This document shows positions 6,554-14,537 of a stretch of DNA of 14,841 nucleotides, piece by piece. How positions within the stretch are numbered: position 1 is the stretch's first letter; the number at the start of each line of letters is the position of its first letter. Position numbers and translations under genes: made by a program. Source of the DNA: an uncultured Lachnospiraceae bacterium. GTDB taxonomy: Bacteria; Bacillota; Clostridia; Lachnospirales; Lachnospiraceae. The notes below the pieces were generated by a model. The model was not told the origin of the DNA, made no database searches, and worked only from the letters and a program-made list of their open reading frames with translations. The stretch lies in assembly GCA_910585765.1 (NCBI GenBank), contig CAJUES010000073.1, forward strand, positions 1 to 14,841, written 5' to 3'.

Positions 6554-8443
6554 TTATTGATTAAAATCTTCCTCCGATATCTGTGTGCCGTAGAATGCAC
6601 CGCGGACAACCGTCTTCAATCCCTCACAGCCCGTCAGGCCTGTCAGTGAACTGCAGTTGCGGAACGCCTCCGCACAGATCTTCTCCACAGAGGCAGGTAT
6701 GGCTGCATCCAGTATCTCCGTGTGTCCCTTAAATACCTCGGAACCGATCTGTTTCACGCCCTCGGGTATCTCCACATGCTCGCTGTCCCCTCTGTACGCC
6801 AGCAGGATCCCGTCGCCGACAATCAGAAAATCGTCACCGGAACTGTCCTTCTTCCAGTTGTTCAGCCACGCTGTTCCCTCAAATGCCTTCGTGCCGATAT
6901 CCGTAACCGAATCCGGTATCGTCACATCCGCGAGAGCCGTGCAGGACAGAAACGCCCCGTACTCGATCTCCGTGACATTGGCGGGGATGTCGATCGACTT
7001 CAATCCGCTCTCCGCAAACGCCAGCCGTCCGATCGTCCTGACATCCTCACTGATATCATAGTCTGTCAGATCTTTTTTCTTATAGTATGCCCTCTGCGCA
7101 ATGCTGTCGCCTGTCTTGCTGCTATTCTCGACATCGACCGTTATGGAAGTGCTGCCCTCCTTCTCCGGTGTCTGATCCTGCTGCCCGGAATCCTCTGTGA
7201 CAACATCCGCTTTCACGCCGCCCGGGATCCCGTACACCTGTCCCCTGCGGTTATCCATCAGCACAACCGCCCTGCCTGCCACGATCACCGTCTTGCCGAT
7301 CACGTTGTCCGGCTCCGGGACGTCAAGCGGGTGGATATACCCCTCCGTGCTCGGATATCCCGAAGGATCCTGCGTCGTCTGCTGCTCATCCTGGTCCGTG
7401 CTGTCCGGATCGCGGTCGGGTGTCGTCTGTGCCCCGCCATTCGTTGTCGTGGTCGTCGTCGTAGTTGTCGTCGTACTGCTGCCTGACCCGTTACCTACAT
7501 TGGGCTTCTCCTCAAGTCCCGCATTGCTGTCCATGAAGTCCGTCGGATATTCCGCCTCATAGATCACAGGGATCTTGCGCTCCTTGCCAAAAGTGTCTGC
7601 CGTGCTGGACCTGGTCGTGTAAATCTTCATATCAGGACTGCCCGTGAACGCTTTCCTGTCGATGTTTACCACAGATGCCGGTATCACGACCTGTTTGAGG
7701 TTTACGTTGTTCGCAAACGCCTTCTCACTGATACCAGTCGTCGGACTCTGGATCACGGCATTCTCCACACTGCCCATGCTCGACATAGCCTGCCGGGGAA
7801 TCCCTGCCACCTTGCCCGAAACCATCACGTTTTTCGTGTTCTGCAGGTTCCAGAAAGCGTACGTGTCAATGTTCTGCACCGTATCCGGCATCGCATAGTT
7901 CTCGCCCTCGCGCGCCGGGAGCACCTGATACAGCATCGTCATATTTCCGTTGTATATCGCGCCATTATAATACGTAAGGTACTCGTTGTCCTGATCGATC
8001 GCGACTGCCGCAAGGCTGTCACAGTTCGCAAAGACACCTGAGCCCCACGAACTCACATTCTCTCCTATCTCCACAGAAGTGAGCGATGTACACCCCTCAA
8101 AAGCGCCGGGTCCCACCTTCTCCACACTGTCAGGAAGGATCACGCCTGTGAGTGCCGTACAGTTCTTAAATGCATTGTAGGATATCTCGGTGACAGACTC
8201 CGGAATCGTGAGACTCGTCAGCGTCTCGTTTCCCGAAAACGCCTCGTCACCTATCGTTGTGATCGTGTCCGGGAGGTTGACATACGTGTCAGTCCCCAGA
8301 TACTTTGTCAATGTCGTCCCATTGATGCGGAATCTGTCATCCTCCGCGGCTGTCACACCGCCGCCGATTCCTCTGGCAACAGTCACTAGCGAAAGGATTC
8401 CGAGTACTGCCAAGCTTAAAACAGCCATGTGTATTCTTTTCAT
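6554..8443 (-). CDS. Secreted BspA-like protein with two LRR_5 blocks separated by a Thr-rich linker and insert
   Basis: 629 residues. A signal peptide covers about 1-32 (MKRIHMAVLSLAVLGILSL core, TAA near the end). LRR_5 block 1 runs about 36-290 and contains canonical units such as VTEISYNAFKNCTALTGVILP mixed with irregular ones. A linker follows, with eleven consecutive Thr codons (324-334; DNA 7442-7474) and an Asp/Gln/Thr-rich part. Next come an unrecognised segment around residues 380-412 (IGKTVIVAGRAVVLMDNRRG), another acidic linker, and LRR_5 block 2 (about 455-622). There is no C-terminal anchor or sorting signal, so the protein is either released or held by other surface components. 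AAAAGGAG with a 6-base spacer precedes the ATG at 8443. A strong hairpin (8460-8502) lies between this gene and the giant gene upstream; the next gene begins 38 bp downstream. Confidence 0.9.
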   Translation of the reverse strand: MKRIHMAVLSLAVLGILSLVTVARGIGGGVTAAEDDRFRINGTTLTKYLGTDTYVNLPDTITTIGDEAFSGNETLTSLTIPESVTEISYNAFKNCTALTGVILPDSVEKVGPGAFEGCTSLTSVEIGENVSSWGSGVFANCDSLAAVAIDQDNEYLTYYNGAIYNGNMTMLYQVLPAREGENYAMPDTVQNIDTYAFWNLQNTKNVMVSGKVAGIPRQAMSSMGSVENAVIQSPTTGISEKAFANNVNLKQVVIPASVVNIDRKAFTGSPDMKIYTTRSSTADTFGKERKIPVIYEAEYPTDFMDSNAGLEEKPNVGNGSGSSTTTTTTTTTTTNGGAQTTPDRDPDSTDQDEQQTTQDPSGYPSTEGYIHPLDVPEPDNVIGKTVIVAGRAVVLMDNRRGQVYGIPGGVKADVVTEDSGQQDQTPEKEGSTSITVDVENSSKTGDSIAQRAYYKKKDLTDYDISEDVRTIGRLAFAESGLKSIDIPANVTEIEYGAFLSCTALADVTIPDSVTDIGTKAFEGTAWLNNWKKDSSGDDFLIVGDGILLAYRGDSEHVEIPEGVKQIGSEVFKGHTEILDAAIPASVEKICAEAFRNCSSLTGLTGCEGLKTVVRGAFYGTQISEEDFNQ

Positions 8444-8459
8444 ATTGGTCTCCTTTTCA

Positions 8460-8502
8460 TAAGGAACTGCAATGCGGCATGATGCCGCATGACAGTTCCT
8501 TA
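8460..8502 (-). promoter_or_regulatory. Strong intercistronic stem-loop between the two largest surface-protein genes
   Basis: Near-perfect hairpin: outer arms AAGGAACTG / CAGTTCCTT (8461-8469 with 8493-8501, plus a T-A pair at 8460/8502), a 2x2 internal mismatch, and an inner stem ATGCGGCA/TGCCGCAT (8472-8479 with 8483-8490) around a 3-base loop. It starts 14 bases after the stop of the 1931-residue gene and ends just before the AAAAGGAG of the 629-residue gene. No U tract follows, so it is more likely an attenuator, processing or stability element than a full terminator. It could lower expression of downstream cistrons relative to the first. Confidence 0.7.
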
Positions 8503-8515
8503 CTTTGTTCTATGT

Positions 8516-11500
8516 CTATGCTGCCCTATATTTTCTGCGTTTCCGTCCATCACTCAGGACAAACAGCAAGATCGAAACACATGCCATACCGATCGCCGCA
8601 AACCACTTCGGATGAATCGGATCACCCGTCGCCGGTGTCGAGTCAAGCATCTGACCTGCGATCAGATTGTTGGTGTCCACATAGATCACATACGGTGAGA
8701 AATGCGGCGGTACGAATGATACACAAGCGATGCCGTCGATCGTCGTAAACCTCGGTGTGATCTGCTGCAGATTGCCATTGTCTGCCGCCGCGACACGCGC
8801 ATTTCCGCCGTACTGGATCAGCACATCCGGAATCGGCATCGTCACTGTGATATTCAACCCTGTCGAATCCGTGATCTTGTTCTGACCTGTGGAATCGTAG
8901 AGTGAGATATCCATCGGCAGGTATGCCAGCCCATTCAGCGAGCCATATGTATTTGTGAGTGACTGCTCCACTGCCGCTGTCGCCTCCGGGGACTCTGTGA
9001 TCCTGACGATAAAGTTATCCGTAGAACCGCTGACTGCCAGGGAAGCCACATCTGTGTTGGAGATCCCGTTCTTCGTTATATAGATCTTGTTGCCATTGTT
9101 GGTCGTCCCGTTCGTCGTATTGTTGACGGTGCCGTTTGTTCCCGTCGTGGATGTCGAGCTGCTCGGTCTGTTGGGCACTGTGCTGGTACTCGTGTTGGTG
9201 CCCGGTCTCCTTGACGGTCCGTCATCGTCGTCATCATCGTCATCGCTCGATCTCGTCTTGTAATTCGCCGTCACGGTGACGTCTGCTGCCGGCATCACGA
9301 AGGTTGTCGACACCGAGTTGGCATTGGCAAATCCCAGACCGGAATTGTTGGTCGTCCATCTGGAGAATACCCTGCTCGAGGACTCCGGCGCGTTTGCCGT
9401 GATGTTGACTGTCGCGCCTGCCGCGTACTCGCCGCTTCCCGAACCATAGTTTACAGTTACTTTGTACTTCTTGCCGCTATCCGATCCGCCTGGGTTATTG
9501 CCGTCACCGCCTGGATTGTTGTTGTTTCCACCGTTTCCGCCTGAAAAATTCGCTGTGACATTCACATTTGCCGCCGGCATCACGAAGGTTGTCGTAGCAG
9601 TCGTCGCGCTGGCAAACTTCACATCCGCTGTCGTTGTCGTCCAGTTCACAAAGGTCTGACCTGCAGGCGGTGTGTTGGCTGTGATCGTGACTGTAGCACC
9701 TGGGCGGTAGTTACCGCTGCCTGTACCGTTGTTGACCGTCACCTTGTAGGTGCCGTCCGGGTTCGGGGTGTCTGTGCCGCCGCCGATCGCCGTGTTGGCT
9801 GTCACTGTGATGTCCGCATTTGGCATGGTAAACGAAGTCGCAGGACTTGAAGGATTCAGCAGCAGAGCTATATACGTACCCGGCTCGATCGTCCACACTT
9901 TGAAGTTCGTCGCGTCGTTTGCCATGATCGTCACAGATGTGCCACCCTTGACCGTTGTCGGGAAAGTCGTGACCAACGTTCCGCCGATCATTGCGTTTCC
10001 GTTTGCAACTGTGAGGTTGTAATCTTTTCCATCCGGAACGATCGTAGTCGGATCCTCCACATAGTTTGCCATAATGGTTCTGTCTTCCGTCACATCCGTG
10101 TATGTCGCCGCTCCCATAAGAGGTTTGCCGTCCTCACCCCGGACATTTGTACAGATCCACTGATCAAACTTATAACCAGTCTTTAACGGAGCTGTCGGCG
10201 GATTCTTGAGCGTTGTGCCTTTGTCGATTTCGATCGTATCGATCACATTGAACTTATCGTCCACAAAAGTCAGGAGACATGTTCTCCCCAGCTCAGAGAA
10301 GTGGATCCTGTTTCCATCCTTGCCACTCTTGTTAAGCTCTTCCTTGATCTGATTGTAATTGTAATGGCATATACTCTCCCCGCCTTTGTCATCCGTTGAG
10401 ATCCCTTTGATAAACACTTCTTTTGTCGTATCAAAATCAAACGCATCTACAGCAATCGTACAATTAGGATTTTTGATCGTCACATACAGATTCCTCTTAT
10501 CCGCCGCTCCCTTAAACGCCTTCTGGTCAATACCCATTGTTGTCTCCGGCAGAGTCACCTGGAATAAACCCTTACAGTTTTCAAATGCGCGCTGTGGAAT
10601 CTTCGTTATTTTGGAATCTTCCAGATTCACTTCTGTGATCTCATCACAATTTGAAAATGCACCTGTTCGGATACTTGTGACATTTGCAAGGTTTGAATCT
10701 ACATTTGTGTTTTCTGCACCCTCCTCACCCTTGCTCGTGACGGAGCCTGTGTAATAATAATGTCCGTTATCTTTCTGACCGGCACCTCTGCCCTCCAGAC
10801 ATTGTACAATCTCATAAGAACCATCTTGTTTCGTCTCATAGAGGAGCATATTCTGGAATACATACTTCGTGTTTCCAGGATTGATGCTATACAAATTCTT
10901 GCAGCCTCTGAACGGAAGATCCCCCATGCTCTCGACCGCACTGAAACCTACAGTCAACAGGTTTTCGCAGCTGTCAAACGCATATTTGGGCAAATCTTTA
11001 ACCCCACGCATATCAATCGAAGTCAGATAGTCATTTCCGGATTTATAGTTCTCCAAATATGTTTGGTTCTCATAAGGCTTCTCCCAGATTGCCGAATCCG
11101 TGTCGATCGATTTCTTAGCTTCATCAAAACCGCCGCTAAACAAACCACCGGTAGAGACGATCTGCTTGTCAGGATTATGAACTGAATCATTATTTGTATA
11201 AGCCGTATCGCCGATCGCCTCAGCGTAACCAGAATCTACTACATAATTATAACCATCCTGTGAGTACAGGCTCTTTAAGTCATTCGCATTGCTGTCACCT
11301 GCATTGACTTTTTTATCCGCAACTTCCCATGTAAATTGACTTATTGTCTGGCTGTCTGGATATTTCTGATTATAATAATGATCGATGTATTCAAAATCCA
11401 GATCATTTTTAGACTCAGGCGCAAAGAAAGCCTTCGAATCAATACTCTCAATGCCGCTTGGCAGGTTCATATGGAGCGTCTGCATGATTGCCCTGCCCGC

Positions 11501-14311
11501 CTCTGAATCCAGCTTATTCTTCTCTTCATCTGTAGCGTTATCATCGATATAAACAGCCTCAAATGCCTTGACGATCTCGTCATCCATATCCTCATAATGC
11601 GGATAGTTCACCAGTGTCGCCTTGCCATCCTTGCGGTTTCTGATCACGGTCAGGTTCAACGGTGCATCTGTCTTGTAACAGATCTGTGTATCTTTTTTCA
11701 ACAGATCCGAATTGTTCGGAGACATCGCCATCTTAAAAGGTGCGTACTCTGGATTTACAGCCCCGTGGAAAGTCAATCGATCAGAATTTGTCTTAAATGC
11801 GTCACTGGCGATCTGCAGATCCTGCCAGTACTCGCTCTCCTCCGGGAAAGTTCCTGTCAATGTCTGGCTGAATACGACATTCTGCAGTTCACTACATTCT
11901 GCAAACGCCTCGCTCTCGATATTCCTGACACCGGAACCAATGTCAACCCACTGCAGCGCCGGCATCGCCTTAAAAGCTCCTGCCTTGATGTCTGTGACGC
12001 TGTCACCGATCGTCAGTCTGGTGATATTGTCCTTCAACTCTTTCGCACCGTCAAAGCAGCCCGGTTCGATGGAGACAACATTGTAACCGCCTACTGTGGT
12101 CGGTATTGTGATCCACGCCTCCTTTACAACTGCATCTTTCTTATACGGGAAATAACTTACTAACGATGCATTATTCCCGTCTATCTCCTGTAGATTGGCA
12201 ATATACTGAAGGTCTCCGTTTTCATCGCTGACACCCATCTCGAAGTGTACTTTACCAGTGCTGTCCGTGAATTTGTACGGCACTGACGGAAGCGCCCATA
12301 TATCCTTCAGCGGATTATCACTTGTCGTTCCAGTCTTACCCGCCTTTGCCGCCCATGTCGTCTCTCTGGGCTTAGACCTGCTTCCCGGCTGATTCAAAAG
12401 TTCCGGTCCTTCCACATAAAATCCCGGATTCCCCCACACATCAGCAAACAATTTCACCGGATTATATCCTGCATTTTGAGCCCCTTCCGGAAATTTAACC
12501 CACGAAAGGTTATGACAGTTCGTCAATGTATTGTCTGGAACATCTGATTTGAGTTTTCCTGGAAAAGTCACTTCCTTGAGCGTATTTCTATTCGCAAGGA
12601 TAAAATCATAATCATCGGCAGTGCCATAATTTACATCCGTATTTCCCCCCGGAAAATTAAAACTATTCAGACTGCCGCCGACACTGCTGAGAGCAAATAC
12701 ACCTTTTCCTATTTTATATTGACTCTGATTGTTCTCCGGAAACTTTACCTTTGTCAGACCGTCGCAGTCATAAAAAGCATACTTTTCGATTGCAATGTCG
12801 CTTCCCCTGCCTGTGTCCTCGAAAGTAACTGTCTGCAGGGCACGCACACCTGCAAATGCACCCGCACCGATCATCGTAACCGGAGCCGGGATCGTCACAT
12901 CTTTGATCGCCGTCTTGTAAAAAGCTTTTTTGTCGATCGTTATGAACTTTTTGGAATCAACCTCGCCGCTGAATGAAAAGTTGACCTTTGCCAGACTGGT
13001 ACACTCAGCAAATGCCTCCTCACCTATGATCTCGCAAACAGTGGTATTGATCGTAACCTCTGTCAAATTGGAACTGCCAAATGCCTGCTTCCCTATAAAC
13101 TGCAGTCCCTGCGGAAGCGTGATCGTATTCAACGTCGTGCCATAAAATGCATTGTTAGTATTATCATGGCTTGCAATTCCCTTAATCGTAACTTTGGAGT
13201 CAGCTGTCGCCGGCAGAAAATTGTTTTCATCCAACCATGTAAAATCACCTGCCCCTGTGTACTGCGGAACATAAACCGGCTCAACACCTCCGCTGGTATT
13301 CGGTCTCAACAGGCTTCTCAGTCGATATTGGGTCAGGTCATTGTTTCCTTTCTTGCAGTGATTCCGAATGACATAATCAACAATGCCGTTCAATCCATTT
13401 TCAACATTCGCAAAATCAGTATATGCTTTAGACAGTTTAGCAGTACTGTTAGAATCAAAACCGTTTGCCTCAGTTACATAGCTATTCCACTCATTTGTAT
13501 CATTATTAGTGTCCCACGTATAACCCGCCGCTGAAACCTTCGCAATAAAAGCATTTACTTTTGTAACAAAAGCATTCACGCGTGCATTGTAATCATCTAT
13601 CTCGGCAATCTTTGCGTCATAGAGCGCTTTACCAAAATCCTGCGAATACATATTACCCGAATCCAGATTGACCGCTCCAAAATCAGTGTAGCCCTGTGCA
13701 TTGGGATTCGTGCCGATTGAGATCGATGGCGATACTGTATTCTTACTAAAGCCATCCTTTTTGACCGTTTTAACTGTTATTGGCGTTGTACCTGAATTTA
13801 ACGAAGCTGGAACTGCCAATGGTATTAGTGTCTCCTGCGGGAATGTCAACTCAAATGAACCGCTAGCCAGACCATTTTTCACTGCATTGATAAAATCAGT
13901 ATCAAACTGAACGTAATTGCAGTACTCTATCTGATTGACCGTCAGCTCCGTCTCACCCTTGTGATCTCCATCACCTATGATGTCCTTTGTAATGATCGCA
14001 TTTCCACTGTTATTTTTCTTAATCTCAAACAGCTCCACAAGAGAGAGCGTACCGTTGGCATCCTCCCTGATGCGCTGTACTATACCCGATGTGGTATAAC
14101 CAGTCTCGTAACTATTACTATAATGCGCATTGGCATTGTCCAGATCCGTCGTAATGTCTCCGAGTTCCTTGCCATCCGCCGCCCGCATCGTACCATAGTT
14201 CTCCACCGGTATCGCCGCCACAACGATCGCCATGATCATGGTGAGTGCCGCGACCGTGCGCATGACCCGCTTTCTTAACTTGTAGTTCTTTTTCCTTCTA
14301 CTCTTTGCCAT
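8516..14311 (-). CDS. Giant wall-anchored mosaic surface protein (BspA-like LRRs, InlB-type repeats, sortase signal)
   Basis: 1931 residues. A basic N-terminus and hydrophobic core (about 18-36) form the export signal. Residues about 45-350 are an unrecognised region with a helical part (DAKIAEIDDYNARVNAFVTKV). Irregular BspA-like LRR_5 blocks follow at about 374-620, 727-850, near 945 and 1087-1294. Residues 1343-1420 are a Listeria-Bacteroides/InlB B-repeat-like module (TGYKFDQW, RTIMANY). Three divergent InlB-type beta modules follow (about 1424-1509, 1519-1589, 1615-1685). A stalk holds eight Asp codons (1690-1697) and a Ser/Thr/Asn-rich stretch. A final beta domain (about 1745-1885, FSPYVIYVD) precedes the sorting signal TPATGD (1892-1897), membrane helix and RKRRKYRAA tail. 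This predicts covalent anchoring to peptidoglycan by a sortase. The start at 14311 (MAKSRRKK) is chosen over an in-frame ATG at 14389 because GGGGAG sits 7 bases upstream and a candidate promoter lies between the two. Probable adhesin; the ligand is unknown. Confidence 0.92.
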   Translation of the reverse strand: MAKSRRKKNYKLRKRVMRTVAALTMIMAIVVAAIPVENYGTMRAADGKELGDITTDLDNANAHYSNSYETGYTTSGIVQRIREDANGTLSLVELFEIKKNNSGNAIITKDIIGDGDHKGETELTVNQIEYCNYVQFDTDFINAVKNGLASGSFELTFPQETLIPLAVPASLNSGTTPITVKTVKKDGFSKNTVSPSISIGTNPNAQGYTDFGAVNLDSGNMYSQDFGKALYDAKIAEIDDYNARVNAFVTKVNAFIAKVSAAGYTWDTNNDTNEWNSYVTEANGFDSNSTAKLSKAYTDFANVENGLNGIVDYVIRNHCKKGNNDLTQYRLRSLLRPNTSGGVEPVYVPQYTGAGDFTWLDENNFLPATADSKVTIKGIASHDNTNNAFYGTTLNTITLPQGLQFIGKQAFGSSNLTEVTINTTVCEIIGEEAFAECTSLAKVNFSFSGEVDSKKFITIDKKAFYKTAIKDVTIPAPVTMIGAGAFAGVRALQTVTFEDTGRGSDIAIEKYAFYDCDGLTKVKFPENNQSQYKIGKGVFALSSVGGSLNSFNFPGGNTDVNYGTADDYDFILANRNTLKEVTFPGKLKSDVPDNTLTNCHNLSWVKFPEGAQNAGYNPVKLFADVWGNPGFYVEGPELLNQPGSRSKPRETTWAAKAGKTGTTSDNPLKDIWALPSVPYKFTDSTGKVHFEMGVSDENGDLQYIANLQEIDGNNASLVSYFPYKKDAVVKEAWITIPTTVGGYNVVSIEPGCFDGAKELKDNITRLTIGDSVTDIKAGAFKAMPALQWVDIGSGVRNIESEAFAECSELQNVVFSQTLTGTFPEESEYWQDLQIASDAFKTNSDRLTFHGAVNPEYAPFKMAMSPNNSDLLKKDTQICYKTDAPLNLTVIRNRKDGKATLVNYPHYEDMDDEIVKAFEAVYIDDNATDEEKNKLDSEAGRAIMQTLHMNLPSGIESIDSKAFFAPESKNDLDFEYIDHYYNQKYPDSQTISQFTWEVADKKVNAGDSNANDLKSLYSQDGYNYVVDSGYAEAIGDTAYTNNDSVHNPDKQIVSTGGLFSGGFDEAKKSIDTDSAIWEKPYENQTYLENYKSGNDYLTSIDMRGVKDLPKYAFDSCENLLTVGFSAVESMGDLPFRGCKNLYSINPGNTKYVFQNMLLYETKQDGSYEIVQCLEGRGAGQKDNGHYYYTGSVTSKGEEGAENTNVDSNLANVTSIRTGAFSNCDEITEVNLEDSKITKIPQRAFENCKGLFQVTLPETTMGIDQKAFKGAADKRNLYVTIKNPNCTIAVDAFDFDTTKEVFIKGISTDDKGGESICHYNYNQIKEELNKSGKDGNRIHFSELGRTCLLTFVDDKFNVIDTIEIDKGTTLKNPPTAPLKTGYKFDQWICTNVRGEDGKPLMGAATYTDVTEDRTIMANYVEDPTTIVPDGKDYNLTVANGNAMIGGTLVTTFPTTVKGGTSVTIMANDATNFKVWTIEPGTYIALLLNPSSPATSFTMPNADITVTANTAIGGGTDTPNPDGTYKVTVNNGTGSGNYRPGATVTITANTPPAGQTFVNWTTTTADVKFASATTATTTFVMPAANVNVTANFSGGNGGNNNNPGGDGNNPGGSDSGKKYKVTVNYGSGSGEYAAGATVNITANAPESSSRVFSRWTTNNSGLGFANANSVSTTFVMPAADVTVTANYKTRSSDDDDDDDDGPSRRPGTNTSTSTVPNRPSSSTSTTGTNGTVNNTTNGTTNNGNKIYITKNGISNTDVASLAVSGSTDNFIVRITESPEATAAVEQSLTNTYGSLNGLAYLPMDISLYDSTGQNKITDSTGLNITVTMPIPDVLIQYGGNARVAAADNGNLQQITPRFTTIDGIACVSFVPPHFSPYVIYVDTNNLIAGQMLDSTPATGDPIHPKWFAAIGMACVSILLFVLSDGRKRRKYRAA
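9260..9754 (-). repeat. Duplicated 70-residue InlB-type beta modules
   Basis: Two modules of about 210 bp each (9545-9754 and 9260-9469) encode closely related sequences. Both have a YKVTVN start, a GSG/GTGSG turn, GATV(T/N)ITAN, a W-T-T core and a TTFVMPAA.V.VTAN ending. They are joined by a Gly/Asn/Pro linker. A third, more divergent copy lies just upstream (about 9785-10040). A 22-bp stretch is identical between the two close copies (9288-9309 and 9573-9594). Confidence 0.85.
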
Positions 14312-14318
14312 CTTGTTT

Positions 14319-14324
14319 CTCCCC
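14319..14324 (-). promoter_or_regulatory. Ribosome binding site of the giant surface-protein gene
   Basis: GGGGAG on the minus strand, 7 bases before the ATG at 14311. It supports this start over the upstream in-frame ATG at 14389. Confidence 0.65.
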
Positions 14325-14333
14325 ACTTCGTTA

Positions 14334-14362
14334 TTTATATTCCCTCTTATTGCCGGTATCAC
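14334..14362 (-). promoter_or_regulatory. Candidate promoter of the surface-protein operon
   Basis: Minus strand GTGATA (14357-14362), 17-bp spacer, TATAAA (14334-14339): 4/6 and 5/6 matches to the sigma-A consensus. It would give a leader of about 20 bases that still includes the GGGGAG site. An alternative pair, TTGAGG with AATAAG 17 bp downstream, overlaps it, so the exact promoter is uncertain. Confidence 0.4.
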
Positions 14363-14390
14363 TAGCTGCCTCAATTTATGTGAAATCACG

Positions 14391-14407
14391 TTCCGGTCGT
14401 GCCGGAA
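14391..14407. promoter_or_regulatory. Inverted repeat upstream of the surface-protein operon, possible operator
   Basis: TTCCGG-N5-CCGGAA, a perfect 6-bp inverted repeat with a 5-bp spacer, 28 bp upstream of the candidate -35. Size and spacing fit a binding site for a dimeric activator or repressor, but there is only one copy. The remaining intergenic sequence (14408-14537) holds only a small 5-bp hairpin (14453-14465) and no clear terminator for the Rpn gene. Confidence 0.35.
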
Positions 14408-14537
14408 GTGACAGTATATCCCTGTATTGACTCCCTATATGTTGTTCACTGCGTCTGCACCAGACCTGCCGCTTTCACTGCTCATCTATTTCATTCTCTC
14501 CCTCATCCTTTACGTCAAAGCTTTGGGCAGACAGGCT

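Noticed and set aside
6158..7486. Plus-strand open frames opposite the LRR_5 genes
   Set aside because: They are antisense shadows of repeat-rich genes with no ribosome binding sites or recognisable domains; their apparent repeats mirror the LRR units.
8460..8502. Hairpin as an intrinsic terminator
   Set aside because: There is no U tract on either strand after the stem, and the next gene begins within 20 bases on the same strand.
14312..14389. Upstream in-frame start for the giant surface protein
   Set aside because: It would place a non-signal sequence before a good signal peptide, lacks a good ribosome binding site and lies upstream of the candidate promoter.
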